Of a stretch of DNA of 64,000 nucleotides, positions 25,245 to 33,608 are shown one piece after another. The notes under the pieces were generated by a model that was not told where the DNA came from, did not search any database, and was given only the letters and a program-made list of their open reading frames with translations. The position numbers and the translations under genes were made by a program. Origin of the DNA: Belnapia rosea (GTDB lineage Bacteria > Pseudomonadota > Alphaproteobacteria > Acetobacterales > Acetobacteraceae); contig NZ_FMZX01000001.1 in the NCBI RefSeq assembly GCF_900101615.1, positions 1 through 64,000 of the forward strand, in the 5' to 3' direction. The stretch's first letter is position 1, and the number at the start of each line of letters is the position of its first letter.

Positions 25245-25433
25245 ATGGTTCGGGAGCCTGACGTGGCACGGTCATCCGGAAGGGTTGCAGACTTGACGGC
25301 CGCGGAAGTCGTCCTCCCGCTGCGGAGCATCGCCGCTGCTGGCATGGTGGATTTTGCCGTGCTCCTGTTGCGCGCGAGCGCCATCCTGCTGCTGGTTTCT
25401 CCGGTTCTGATACTGCTGCTCGCATTTGCTTGA
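25245..25433 (+). CDS. Possible small single-pass membrane protein
   Basis: Sixty-two codons with a C-terminal hydrophobic run (AVLLLRASAILLLVSPVLILL) that would make one membrane helix ending at the C terminus. The N-terminal half is polar. Codon third positions are less GC-biased than neighbours and there is no clear ribosome site, only the hairpin ending at 25241. No family recognised. It could be a real small membrane protein of the polysaccharide locus or a chance frame. Confidence 0.35.
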   Translation: MVREPDVARSSGRVADLTAAEVVLPLRSIAAAGMVDFAVLLLRASAILLLVSPVLILLLAFA

Positions 25434-25519
25434 GCGCAAGGCGCCGATAGGGGATACCGGGCGCGGTCCGGCATGCGGCTGTCCGCCTGCTGAACCGACC
25501 GACCGGTAGGAGCCATCGG

Positions 25520-27751
25520 ATGGATATGATGACGTGGGGCGGTGATGCCGACGCCGCGGCCGATCCGGCTGAGTTGCTCGCCCGTGCCGATGCCCTGCGG
25601 GACAACCGGGACTGGAACGCCGCCGCCGAGGGCTATGCCGCCTTCCTGCGCCTCCGCCCGAGGGATTGGGGCATCCGGGTCCAGTACGGCCACTGCCTGA
25701 AGGAAGCCGGAGACCCGCATGCCGCGCTGCTCGCCTATCGCGAGGCGGAGCGCCAATGCCCCCATGACTCCGACATCCACCTCCAGATCGGCCATGCGCT
25801 GAAGCTGCTTGGCCGGCAGGAGGAGGCCGTCGAGGAATATGCCCGCGCGCTGACCCTCGATCCGGCGAATGACGCGGCGCGCGGCGAGTTTCTGGCCCTG
25901 CATGCCGGGCCCGCCAGCGCCGGGCTGATGGCGGCGGAGCCGCCACCGCTGCCGGTGCCGGCGGAGGCGTCCTGGCAGACCGGCGTCGGGTCCGTCGTCT
26001 TCGATGCCTCGGATCTGCTCGACTACTTCCGCCACAACCGGGCCCCGACCGGAATCCAGCGGGTGCAGCTCAACATCATCCGCGAGGCCCTGGACGCGGC
26101 CGATGCCGAGGGCGTGGCGATCGCTGGCTTCTGTGCCGCCGCGGGGCAGTGGAAGCCGGTGCCGCCGGCGCTCTTCCTGCGGCTGGCCCTGCTGTCGCGC
26201 GAGGGCAGCTCGATCGAGGACGCCGCCTGGCGCGGGGCGCTGCAGGCCGTGGAGGAGGCGCTGCGGGATGGGGCGCCGCTCGATTTCCCGCCGGGCTGCA
26301 GCCTCGTCAATCTCGGCACCTCCTGGTGGATCCCGGATTACCTGCGGCTGGTCCGGCAGGCGCAGGCCCGTTCCGGGCTGCGCTACATCCCCTTCATCCA
26401 TGACTGCATCCCGCTGCTGGTGCCGGAACACTGCTCGAGCGCGCTGGTGGATGAGTTCGCCCGCTGGTTCGCCTCGGTCTGCCTGCATGCCGATGCGGTG
26501 CTGACCAATTCGGACTGCACCCGGGCGGATTTCCGGCGCGCCCTGAACCGCCTGCTGCCGGGGCTCGACCTGCCCTGCTTCACCGTGCCGCTGAACGCGG
26601 CCGACCCGCCCGCAGGGACCGCGGCGCTGCCGCCGATGCTGCGCTCGGGCCGGCCCTATGTGCTCTTCGTCGGCACCATCGAATCCCGCAAGAACCATCT
26701 GTTGGCCTTCAATGCCTGGCTGAGCCTGCTGCGCCGGCATGGGGCGGAGGCGGTGCCGGACCTCGTCTGCGTCGGCAAGCAGGGCTGGCTGGCCGAGGCA
26801 GCGCTGCAGCTGCACCGCAACTCGGCGGCGCTGCGGGCCAAGGTGCACCTGCTGCATGGCGTGCCGGACACCGAGCTGGGCGCGCTGTACCGGGGTTGCC
26901 TCTTCACCCTCTACAACAGCTTCTACGAGGGCTGGGGCCTGCCGGTGACGGAGAGCCTGGCGGCGGGCAAGGTGCCGCTGGTGCCCGACCACTCCTCGCT
27001 GCGCGAGGCCGGGCAGGACAGCGCGGTCTATTTCATCCCGCAGAGCGAGCCCGATCTCGTGGCGAAGCTGGAGCGGCTGATCTTCGAGCCCGGCTTCCGC
27101 GCTGCGCAGGAGGCGGTGATCGCCGCGGCGCCGCCGCCGCGGCCCTGGGCAGCGCTGGCGGCCGATATCCGGCATGCCGTGCGCGAGGCCGGGCGGCTGC
27201 GCCTGCCGGCACCGCGCGAGCGGCTGCGGATCGAGCTCGGGACGGTGCATCCGCTGCGCCTGCTGCCGGGGCCGGAGCCGGGCCTCGCCATGGGCATCGC
27301 CGATGTGCTGCGGGACGGCGAGGGCTGGAGCCGGCTGGAGGAGTGGGGCGTCTGGACCTGCCCGGGCCAGAGCCTGCTGCGCCTGCCGCTGGCGCCGCAG
27401 GGCGAGGCGGGGCGGCTGCGCCTCTATCTCGAGATGCTCGGCCCGCCGGAGCCGGTGAGCTTCCGCATCCGCGCCGGGCTGCGGGGCGCGGCCCCGGGCC
27501 GCTTCCGCAGCATCGAGGCCGGGGCGGGCGAGGCGCTCTTCTGCATGCTGGAGGTCGAGCTCGGCATGGGCGGGGAGGTCGAGGTCGAGATCGAAACAGA
27601 TCTGGGCGTGATGCTGCCGGGCCGGGACGGCACGCCCGACCGGCAGGTGGGCATCGGCCTGCGCAGCCTGATGGCCTGCCGGCGCGACGACCTGGCGGCG
27701 CGGCTGGACTATCTCGAGAGGCTGGCACTGCCGAGGATGGTCGAGGCCTGA
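25520..27751 (+). CDS. TPR-glycosyltransferase (GT4) fusion with C-terminal beta domain
   Basis: A 743-residue protein in three parts. Residues 15-125 are three or more TPR units (AELLARADALRDNRDWNAAAEGY, QYGHCLKEAGDPHAALLAY, QIGHALKLLGRQEEAVEEY). Residues 140-550 are a GT-B transferase with YVLFVGTIESRKNHLLAF and the YNSFYEGWGLPVTESLAAG acceptor/nucleotide signature. Residues 560-740 are a beta-rich tail (LRLYLEMLGPPEPVSFRI), seen with capsule-type transferases. The TPR part may bind partners or measure chain length. ATG 25520 has TAGGAG upstream; ATG 25526 is close. Convergent with the export cassette. Confidence 0.88.
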   Translation: MDMMTWGGDADAAADPAELLARADALRDNRDWNAAAEGYAAFLRLRPRDWGIRVQYGHCLKEAGDPHAALLAYREAERQCPHDSDIHLQIGHALKLLGRQEEAVEEYARALTLDPANDAARGEFLALHAGPASAGLMAAEPPPLPVPAEASWQTGVGSVVFDASDLLDYFRHNRAPTGIQRVQLNIIREALDAADAEGVAIAGFCAAAGQWKPVPPALFLRLALLSREGSSIEDAAWRGALQAVEEALRDGAPLDFPPGCSLVNLGTSWWIPDYLRLVRQAQARSGLRYIPFIHDCIPLLVPEHCSSALVDEFARWFASVCLHADAVLTNSDCTRADFRRALNRLLPGLDLPCFTVPLNAADPPAGTAALPPMLRSGRPYVLFVGTIESRKNHLLAFNAWLSLLRRHGAEAVPDLVCVGKQGWLAEAALQLHRNSAALRAKVHLLHGVPDTELGALYRGCLFTLYNSFYEGWGLPVTESLAAGKVPLVPDHSSLREAGQDSAVYFIPQSEPDLVAKLERLIFEPGFRAAQEAVIAAAPPPRPWAALAADIRHAVREAGRLRLPAPRERLRIELGTVHPLRLLPGPEPGLAMGIADVLRDGEGWSRLEEWGVWTCPGQSLLRLPLAPQGEAGRLRLYLEMLGPPEPVSFRIRAGLRGAAPGRFRSIEAGAGEALFCMLEVELGMGGEVEVEIETDLGVMLPGRDGTPDRQVGIGLRSLMACRRDDLAARLDYLERLALPRMVEA

Positions 27752-27771
27752 GCCTCGACAAGGCCTGAAGC

Positions 27772-27794
27772 CTCCCGGGCGCTGAGCCCGGGAG
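27772..27794. terminator. 9-bp hairpin between convergent genes
   Basis: CTCCCGGGC-GCTGA-GCCCGGGAG between the fusion transferase (stop 27751) and the Wza-like gene (stop 27813). No T-run on either side. Confidence 0.55.
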
Positions 27795-27812
27795 ATGTGC
27801 GACGGTCCGGTG

Positions 27813-29597
27813 CTACAGGAAGATCCGGGTCGAGACGGCGATCTGGTAGAGCAGGCCGAGCAGGTCGCTGCCGATCTGGAAGGCCTTCGGGTCGAGCCGG
27901 GGCAGGACGATGAGCTCATCGCCCGGCCGCGGCGCCTCCTGCGGCTCCAGCACCAGCTCGCCGCTGGCGCGGCGGATCATGATCGAGTTTTCGTTGCCGC
28001 GGGCAGAGAAGCCGCCGGCGCTGCGGACGTAATCCGCCAGCCTCATCTCCGGCCGCCAGATCACCGCCCGCGGGGCGCTGACCTCGCCGGCGACCAGCAC
28101 CATCTGCGAGCGCTCCGGGATGACGACGACATCGCCATCCTCCAGCCGCACCGGCGCGCAGCGGCCGTCGCGGTCGGAGACGACGACGCGGCCTTCCGGC
28201 TGGGTGCGCCGTGCGCGCTGGATGTAGGAGGAGACGAGGTTGGCCTCGCTCGCCCGGATGGCGGCGACGCCGGTCGTCGGCGATACGGCGAGGAAGAGCT
28301 GCCGCTCCAGCCGGTCCAGCGCCTCGTCGATGGCCCGGCGCTGCTGCTGCGCGACGGAGGGGCGCAGCAGGAAGACCGAGCGGGTATCGGCGAGCACCGG
28401 GTCCACCGCGATGTGGTCGAGCAGCTGGCAGAGCTGCGTGTCGCGCTCGGCGACCAGCACCGAGGGGCCGATGCGGCTGCCCTCGACGGTGACGCGCACG
28501 GTGCGGGCCGGGCTGTCGGTGATGAAGGTGACGGTGTCCTGATCGGCCAGGGCCAGCCCGGCCAGCTCGGTCAGCGTCGCGTAGCGGGAGAAGGGCTGGC
28601 CGCCCCGCGTGCCGCGCACCACGGCATTGGTGGCGGAGGGGAGGGGGCGGGCATAGTCGATCAGCTCCCGCCCCGTCATCGCCCGGCCCGGCACCTCGAA
28701 GAGGTAGTTGTTGCGGACCGCCCCATCGGCGCCGACCACGGCCCGCTGGCGGGCGACGACGAGCGTATCGCCCTCCTGCAGGCGGACCTGCGGCAGGGTG
28801 CCCTGCGTCAGGAAGCGGTAGAGGTCGACATTCGCGACGGTGCGGCCGCCGCGCTGGATGGCGATCTCGCGGTAGGAGCCGCGGCCCGGATCGACGCCGC
28901 CGGCCCGCACCAGGAAGTCGATCACGCTATCCGCCGCCGAGCCGCCGAAGCGGCCCGGGGTGCGGACGAAGCCGGTGACGAAGACGCCGATGCGCTGGGT
29001 CGAGAGCAGCACGGCATAGACCTGCACCTGGCTGGTATAGACCTTCTGCACCTCGGTCTCGACCACACGCTGCAGGTCGCCGGCGCGGGTGCCGGCGATG
29101 CGGATCGGGCCGATATTCGGCAGGAAGAGGTTGCCCGAGGGGTCGACCACGCCCATCGCCTCCGCCTCGACTGCGCCCCAGACGCGGAGCGAGACGCGGT
29201 CGCCAGGGACGATGACGTAGTTCGGGTTGGGCGCGTCGGAGACGGCGGTCGCCTCACGGGTGAAGAGGCTGGCGCCGAAGACGGCGGTGACGCCGGCCGC
29301 GCGCTGGCCATCGCCGAGCGGCCCGATGGCGACCGGCCCGCCCTCCGATTCCGTCACCTCGCCGGGGCGGGAGACGATGCGTTCCGAGCGGAGGAGATTC
29401 GGCAGCGTCTGCACCACGCCGGTGCTGGGCGCCACCATGCCGGCGCGGTTCTGTGCCGCGAGGCCGGCGGTGGACTGGTTCAGCAATTGCTGCTGCTGGC
29501 TCGACTGCCAGGCCTGCAGCGGGGTCTGTGCCGCGGCAGGCAGCGAGAGCAGCAGCGCCGCGGCGAGAAGGCCATGCCGCATGGGATCAGGCCGCAT
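27813..29597 (-). CDS. Polysaccharide export protein (Wza/KpsD-like, SLBB domains)
   Basis: A roughly 594-residue protein with a signal peptide (RHGLLAAALLLSLPAAAQ). A Poly_export segment PNYVIVPGDRVSLRVWGAVEAE lies near 120-145, followed by SLBB repeats (VFVTGFVRTPGRFGG; LFEVPGRAMTGRELIDYA; VLVAGEVSAPRAVIW). It likely forms the outer-membrane/periplasmic conduit for a capsule. The C terminus ends in a hydrophobic stretch. Its start overlaps the upstream KpsE-like stop; candidates are GTG 29603, ATG 29597 and ATG 29582. It is the last gene of the five-gene cassette. Confidence 0.88.
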   Translation of the reverse strand: MRPDPMRHGLLAAALLLSLPAAAQTPLQAWQSSQQQQLLNQSTAGLAAQNRAGMVAPSTGVVQTLPNLLRSERIVSRPGEVTESEGGPVAIGPLGDGQRAAGVTAVFGASLFTREATAVSDAPNPNYVIVPGDRVSLRVWGAVEAEAMGVVDPSGNLFLPNIGPIRIAGTRAGDLQRVVETEVQKVYTSQVQVYAVLLSTQRIGVFVTGFVRTPGRFGGSAADSVIDFLVRAGGVDPGRGSYREIAIQRGGRTVANVDLYRFLTQGTLPQVRLQEGDTLVVARQRAVVGADGAVRNNYLFEVPGRAMTGRELIDYARPLPSATNAVVRGTRGGQPFSRYATLTELAGLALADQDTVTFITDSPARTVRVTVEGSRIGPSVLVAERDTQLCQLLDHIAVDPVLADTRSVFLLRPSVAQQQRRAIDEALDRLERQLFLAVSPTTGVAAIRASEANLVSSYIQRARRTQPEGRVVVSDRDGRCAPVRLEDGDVVVIPERSQMVLVAGEVSAPRAVIWRPEMRLADYVRSAGGFSARGNENSIMIRRASGELVLEPQEAPRPGDELIVLPRLDPKAFQIGSDLLGLLYQIAVSTRIFL

Positions 29598-30792
29598 GTT
29601 CACGCATCCCGGCGATCAGCAGCCAGGCGAGGCCATAGGCGACGGAGAGAGACAGGAAAAGATAGAGCACGGTAAGGGTCGCCTTCGGATAACGGGCGTA
29701 TTCCGCGAGGTTGGGTTCGACCACGCGGAGGAGGAAAAGCTGCTGGCGCTGGGCATCGACCCGCGCCTTCTCGAGCGAGGCGGTGGCGGAGGCGAGCTGG
29801 CCGCGCGCCAGCTCCCGCTCCAGGTTCAGCCGCTCATACTCGCCGACCTGCTGGGAGAGGCCTGCCTCGCCGATGCTGATGCGCTCGCGCTCCTCCCTGG
29901 CCTGGGCGTTCAGGGCCTCGACGCGATTGCGGAGCTGGGTGATGCGCGGGGTGTCGCCGCGGGCGAAGCGTTGCGCCTCGCCGAGCTCGGCGCGGGCCTG
30001 GGCGAGGGCGGAGTCGAGCTTGCCGATGGTCTCGGCCGCGACGGCGGCGGAGCGCGTCGGGTCCACCGCGCGCTCGCGCTCGCGGAACTGGCTCATGCCG
30101 AGTTGCGCGGCGGTCAGCCGCGCCTCGGCGCGGGTCAGCTCCTCGCGCGCAACGCGGAGGCTGTCCTGCTGCATCCGCTCGTTCAGCCGGTTCACCATGC
30201 CTTCCGAGAGGTCGAGCAGCGCCTGGGCGATGGACTGGGAATCGTCGGGACGGAAGCTGCGGACACGGAGCGCGGTGATGCCGCTGGTGGTGTCGTATTC
30301 GACCGTGACCATGCGGCGGAAATAGTCGAGCAGGCGCTCGGCATTCGGCTCCTCCCACCAGAGCCGGGCGATGGGGTCGGCCTCGGGGCGGCGGAAGATA
30401 TCGACCAGCGGCACCTTGCGGCGCAGCGCGGCGACGGCGTCATGGGATTCGAGGTAGTCGCGGATGCCCATCGCATCGTCCTGCGAGGGGCGGATGCCGC
30501 CGCCGGACATGATGTCGCCGAGGCCGCCCGCCGGCATGGAGGGGGCGGAGCGGCCACGGATGAGGTAGCGCGCCTCGGAGTCGAATTGAGGCGTGGCCAC
30601 GCCGACCAGGTAGGCACCCGCCAGGAGGGTGGGCAGGAGCACGGTCAGCGCATAGGAGTGCCGCCTGGCGAAGCGCCGCAGCCTTGCGCCGGCCGAAGGG
30701 GCGGCGACGGGCCCCGACCAGCCGGCCGAGTCCAGCGCATCCGCGGCCTCAGACAGCTTGGTAGACGGCGATCGCCTCGTCCAGATCGTCAT
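29587..30792 (-). CDS. kpsE: KpsE-like capsule export inner-membrane protein
   Basis: A 401-residue PCP-type protein (Wzz/KpsE/BexC group). A TM helix at 44-66 (SYALTVLLPTLLAGAYLVGV) is followed by a periplasmic part with DYLESHDAVAALRRK and long coiled-coil helices from about 200 to 330 (many R/E/Q/A heptads). A second TM lies at 375-395 (TVLYLFLSLSVAYGLAWLL). It couples the ABC exporter to the outer-membrane channel. Its start overlaps the ATPase gene by 44 bases. Homology of order and topology to KpsE is good; sequence identity cannot be measured here. Confidence 0.85.
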   Translation of the reverse strand: MTIWTRRSPSTKLSEAADALDSAGWSGPVAAPSAGARLRRFARRHSYALTVLLPTLLAGAYLVGVATPQFDSEARYLIRGRSAPSMPAGGLGDIMSGGGIRPSQDDAMGIRDYLESHDAVAALRRKVPLVDIFRRPEADPIARLWWEEPNAERLLDYFRRMVTVEYDTTSGITALRVRSFRPDDSQSIAQALLDLSEGMVNRLNERMQQDSLRVAREELTRAEARLTAAQLGMSQFRERERAVDPTRSAAVAAETIGKLDSALAQARAELGEAQRFARGDTPRITQLRNRVEALNAQAREERERISIGEAGLSQQVGEYERLNLERELARGQLASATASLEKARVDAQRQQLFLLRVVEPNLAEYARYPKATLTVLYLFLSLSVAYGLAWLLIAGMREHAA

Positions 30793-31396
30793 ATCGGGTC
30801 AGCCTACCATCGTTGAGAACCGCGGCCGTGGTGCAGAAATTCCGCACCGTTTCCGCCTGGTGGGAGACGAGGAGCAGGGCGCTCCTCTCCTGGCGTTCGG
30901 CGAGTGCCTTGCGGCAGCGTTCGCCGAAGCGGGTGTCGCCGACGGCGATCACCTCATCGACCAGGTAGCATTCGAAATCGACCGCGAGCGACAGGGCGAA
31001 GCCGAGCCGCATGATCATGCCGGAGGAGTAGGTGCGGACCGGCAGGCGGAAATACTCGCCGAGCTCGGAGAAATCCTCGACGAAGTCGACCGTCTCCTGA
31101 ATCGGCTTGTCGTAGATGCGGGCGATGAAGCGGGCATTGTCGGCGCCGGTGATGCTGTAATGCATCGCGCCGGCGAAGCCGAGCGGCCAGGAGACGCTCA
31201 TCTGCCGGTCGATCGCGCCGCTGGTCGGATGCTCGACGCCGGCGATGAGGCGCAGCAGCGTCGTCTTGCCGGCGCCATTGCGGCCGAGGATGCCGACCTT
31301 CTCGCCGGGGCGGAACACCGCATCGATGCCGCGCAGCACCGGGCGCGGCCCGAGATGGGTCTTGTAGCTCTTGTGCAGGTTGCGGAGGCGGATCAT
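30749..31396 (-). CDS. kpsT: ABC transporter ATPase for polysaccharide export (KpsT-like)
   Basis: A 215-residue nucleotide-binding subunit of the KpsT/Wzt type. It has Walker A GRNGAGKTT near residues 39-47, ABC signature YSSGMIMRLGFALSLAVD (the SSGM variant typical of export ATPases), Walker B CYLVDEVIAVGD and switch His in LLVSHQ. It powers export of the glycan with the adjacent permease, whose stop is three bases upstream of the ATG. No C-terminal carbohydrate-binding domain as in Wzt, so it is the capsule type. Confidence 0.93.
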   Translation of the reverse strand: MIRLRNLHKSYKTHLGPRPVLRGIDAVFRPGEKVGILGRNGAGKTTLLRLIAGVEHPTSGAIDRQMSVSWPLGFAGAMHYSITGADNARFIARIYDKPIQETVDFVEDFSELGEYFRLPVRTYSSGMIMRLGFALSLAVDFECYLVDEVIAVGDTRFGERCRKALAERQERSALLLVSHQAETVRNFCTTAAVLNDGRLTRYDDLDEAIAVYQAV

Positions 31397-31399
31397 CGC

Positions 31400-32212
31400 C
31401 TAGAGCACGATGTCGCGCCGGGCGCGGCGGATGGCGGCCATGCCGAGCAGGTTGAGCACGGCGATCCAGGTCAGGACATAGCCGATATCGTAATGCGTCG
31501 GCACGGAGGTGCCGAAATGCCCGTCCCGGATGAGCTCGAAGATATGCACGCTGGGGATCCAGAGCGCCGCCTTCTGCATCTCATAGGGCAGCCAGAACAC
31601 CATCCAGAAGGCACCGGTGAGCGGCAGGGCCAGATAGGTGACGAGATGGACGAGCCGGTCGAAGAGCTCGGTATAGATCGCGCCGGCCGAGATCAGCAGC
31701 GAGATGCCATGCGCCAGCAGCAGCATCAGCGCCATGCCGAACAGCATCTTGAAGGGGTCGGTCGGCCAGTGGCCGAAGACGATGCCGAAGAAGATCAGGA
31801 AGACGATCATGGCGCCAAGCGTCGCCGCGCCTTCCAGCAGGTTCCGCGCCATGAGGATGTCGAGCACGGTGACGTGGCGGTGGTAGAGCAGCGACTGGTT
31901 GGCCGGGATGGCGACGGGGGCGCGGTTCAGCACGCCGCGCAGGACATAGAAGGGGATGTAGGCGATCACCCAGAATTCGAAGGGGTTCAGCCCGCCCGGC
32001 ATGCCATGCGCGACGAAGTAGTGCAGGCCGCCGATCGCGCCGCCAAGCATCGCCGGTTCGAGGAAGAGCCAGAGATAGCCGAGATTGTCCCGCCCGAAGC
32101 GCGTGCCGAGCTCACGCAGCAGCAGCGCCCCGATGACGCGGCGCTGGCAGGCGACCACGCTGCCCAGGCTGTTGCGACGGTGGGGCCGCGCGGGCAGGAC
32201 CGCGCCGCTCAC
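31400..32212 (-). CDS. kpsM: ABC-2 type polysaccharide export permease (KpsM-like)
   Basis: A 270-residue membrane protein with about six TM helices. It begins with GTG 32212 and contains VIGALLLRELGTRFGRDNLGYLW, the amphipathic N-terminal helix of KpsM/Wzm permeases, then LVTYLALPLTGAFWMVFWLP and a C-terminal HFGTSVPTHYDIGYV. The GTG overlaps the stop of the upstream lipoprotein gene (GTGA), which decides the start over the longer open frame. It forms the membrane channel with the KpsT-like ATPase. Confidence 0.9.
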   Translation of the reverse strand: MSGAVLPARPHRRNSLGSVVACQRRVIGALLLRELGTRFGRDNLGYLWLFLEPAMLGGAIGGLHYFVAHGMPGGLNPFEFWVIAYIPFYVLRGVLNRAPVAIPANQSLLYHRHVTVLDILMARNLLEGAATLGAMIVFLIFFGIVFGHWPTDPFKMLFGMALMLLLAHGISLLISAGAIYTELFDRLVHLVTYLALPLTGAFWMVFWLPYEMQKAALWIPSVHIFELIRDGHFGTSVPTHYDIGYVLTWIAVLNLLGMAAIRRARRDIVL

Positions 32213-32610
32213 GGCCGTTGCAGCCCCCCGCCACGCAGCAGGGGACGCGCCTCGGCCCACTGGCCTTCGGCGCCGCACACCAGGCGGGCGCGCTCGCCCG
32301 TGCCGCCGCCGACCAGCACCTCGCGGCATTCGCGGCCGCTTGCGGCATTGTAGGCGCGCAGCAGGCGGAGGCGGGTCGTCCCGCTGCCCGGCAGCGCCAG
32401 CATGGTCTCGCTGCCCGGCTGGGCATTGGCGGCGAAGGCGACGACCGGGTCCGTCGGCTGGGCGGCAACCGCGGCCGGCATGACGGGCGCCGAGGCCCCG
32501 GGCGTGGTCATTCCGGCGCAACCACCGAGTGAGATCGCTCCCAGCGCCGCGAGGACAAGCCCGGCCATGCGGGACCGCATGGAACCATCAGCGCCAGAAG
32601 TGCAATCCAT
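32209..32610 (-). CDS. Small surface lipoprotein of the capsule export cassette
   Basis: A 133-residue protein. A signal with a lipobox (LVLAALGAISLGGCAG) precedes a short mature part ending RECREVLVGGGTGERARLVC with GAEGQWAEARPLL. That tail recalls the C-terminal domain of the 17-kDa/RT0821-type surface antigens. Start: ATG 32610 has GGGGGAG 12 bases upstream; ATG 32580 would give a shorter leader. Its TGA overlaps the permease start (GTGA), so it is translated with the exporter and may be a new accessory lipoprotein. Confidence 0.75.
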   Translation of the reverse strand: MDCTSGADGSMRSRMAGLVLAALGAISLGGCAGMTTPGASAPVMPAAVAAQPTDPVVAFAANAQPGSETMLALPGSGTTRLRLLRAYNAASGRECREVLVGGGTGERARLVCGAEGQWAEARPLLRGGGLQRP

Positions 32611-32809
32611 CACGATCAATGGCTCCCCCGAAAAGTTTACCAAAACACGAGCCAGTGACAAGCTTGATCGCCGCTGACAGGCTTGCCGTGAGCGCCCTTC
32701 TACCGCCGGCTCCGTAAACGAAGCCTTAACCAAAGACATGGCCGGCGACGACGCGACCGAGGCCGCCCGTCGTGCCACAACCTGCCGGATCGATTCGTTA
32801 TGATATCAT

Positions 32810-32832
32810 TATAATGGTCGCGGCCAGAGAGG
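32810..32832 (+). promoter_or_regulatory. Perfect -10 hexamer and strong ribosome site before the SDR gene
   Basis: TATAAT at 32810-32815 overlaps the first ATG (32814) of the SDR reading frame; transcripts from it would start near 32821, downstream of that ATG. AGAGAGG at 32826-32832 is five bases before a CTG at 32838. A 10-bp palindrome ATGATATCAT (32800-32809) abuts the hexamer. The -35 is poor. This makes the real start codon of the SDR gene doubtful. Confidence 0.45.
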
Positions 32833-32837
32833 CAAGC

Positions 32838-33608
32838 CTGGCCCATATCGTCATCACCGGCGCGTCGCGCGGACTTGGTGCCGCGGTGGCGCGGCGACTG
32901 GCGGCACCCGGGCGCCGGCTGGGGTTGATCGCCCGCAGCGGGGCAGGGCTGGAGGCGACGGCGGCCGATTGCCGGAGCCAGGGCGCGAGCGTGGCGACGG
33001 CCCGGCTCGATGTGCGGGATGCGGCGGCGATGGCCGTCTGCCTCGCCGGATGGGATGCGGCGGCGCCGATCGAGGCGGTGATCGCCAATGCGGGCATCAA
33101 TGGCGGCACCGGGCCGGACGGCCAGCCGGAAGGGCATGCCGCGGCGAGTGCCCAGATCGCGGTCAACCTGCTCGGCGCGGTCAATCTCATCGAGCCGGTG
33201 CTGCCGGCCATGCTGGCGCGGGGGCGGGGCTCGGTCCTGATTGTCGGCTCGGTCGCCGGCTTCTGCGGCCTGCCCGACAGCCCGGCCTATTCGGCGAGCA
33301 AGGCGGGGCTCTGGGCCTATGGCGAGGCGCTGCGGGCGGCGCATGGGCCGGCGGGGCTGCGGGTGACGGTGGTGGCGCCGGGCTTCTTCCGCAGCGCCAT
33401 GTCGGCCCGCTTCCTGGGTGGGCACCCGTTCGAGCTGCCCGTGGAGGCGGTCGCGGCGCGGCTGGTGCGGGCCCTGCTGCGCGGCGAGGGCCGGGCGGTG
33501 ATGCCCTGGACCCTCGGCGCCGCGCTGCGCGGGCTTGCCCTGCTGCCGGCGCCGCTGGCCGACCTTCTGGTCCGGCGCTTCCGCTTCCGCATCGCGCCGG
33601 AGGGCTAG
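32838..33608 (+). CDS. Short-chain dehydrogenase/reductase
   Basis: An NAD(P)-dependent SDR of about 256 residues: cofactor motif ITGASRGLG close to the N terminus, NAG in VIANAGINGG, catalytic Ser in SVLIVGSVAG and YxxxK in PAYSASKAG, then VVAPGFF. Start choice: ATG 32814 lies on a perfect TATAAT, while CTG 32838 follows AGAGAGG by five bases and would give (M)AHIVITGASRG, the normal SDR length before the glycine motif. I use 32838 but the ATG or GTG 32772 remain possible. Substrate unknown. Its stop shares CTAG with the convergent amidase gene. Confidence 0.88.
   Translation: MAHIVITGASRGLGAAVARRLAAPGRRLGLIARSGAGLEATAADCRSQGASVATARLDVRDAAAMAVCLAGWDAAAPIEAVIANAGINGGTGPDGQPEGHAAASAQIAVNLLGAVNLIEPVLPAMLARGRGSVLIVGSVAGFCGLPDSPAYSASKAGLWAYGEALRAAHGPAGLRVTVVAPGFFRSAMSARFLGGHPFELPVEAVAARLVRALLRGEGRAVMPWTLGAALRGLALLPAPLADLLVRRFRFRIAPEG

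Noticed and set aside
25190-27919. A 909-codon minus-strand frame
   Set aside because: Antisense to the TPR-glycosyltransferase fusion gene and compositionally biased.
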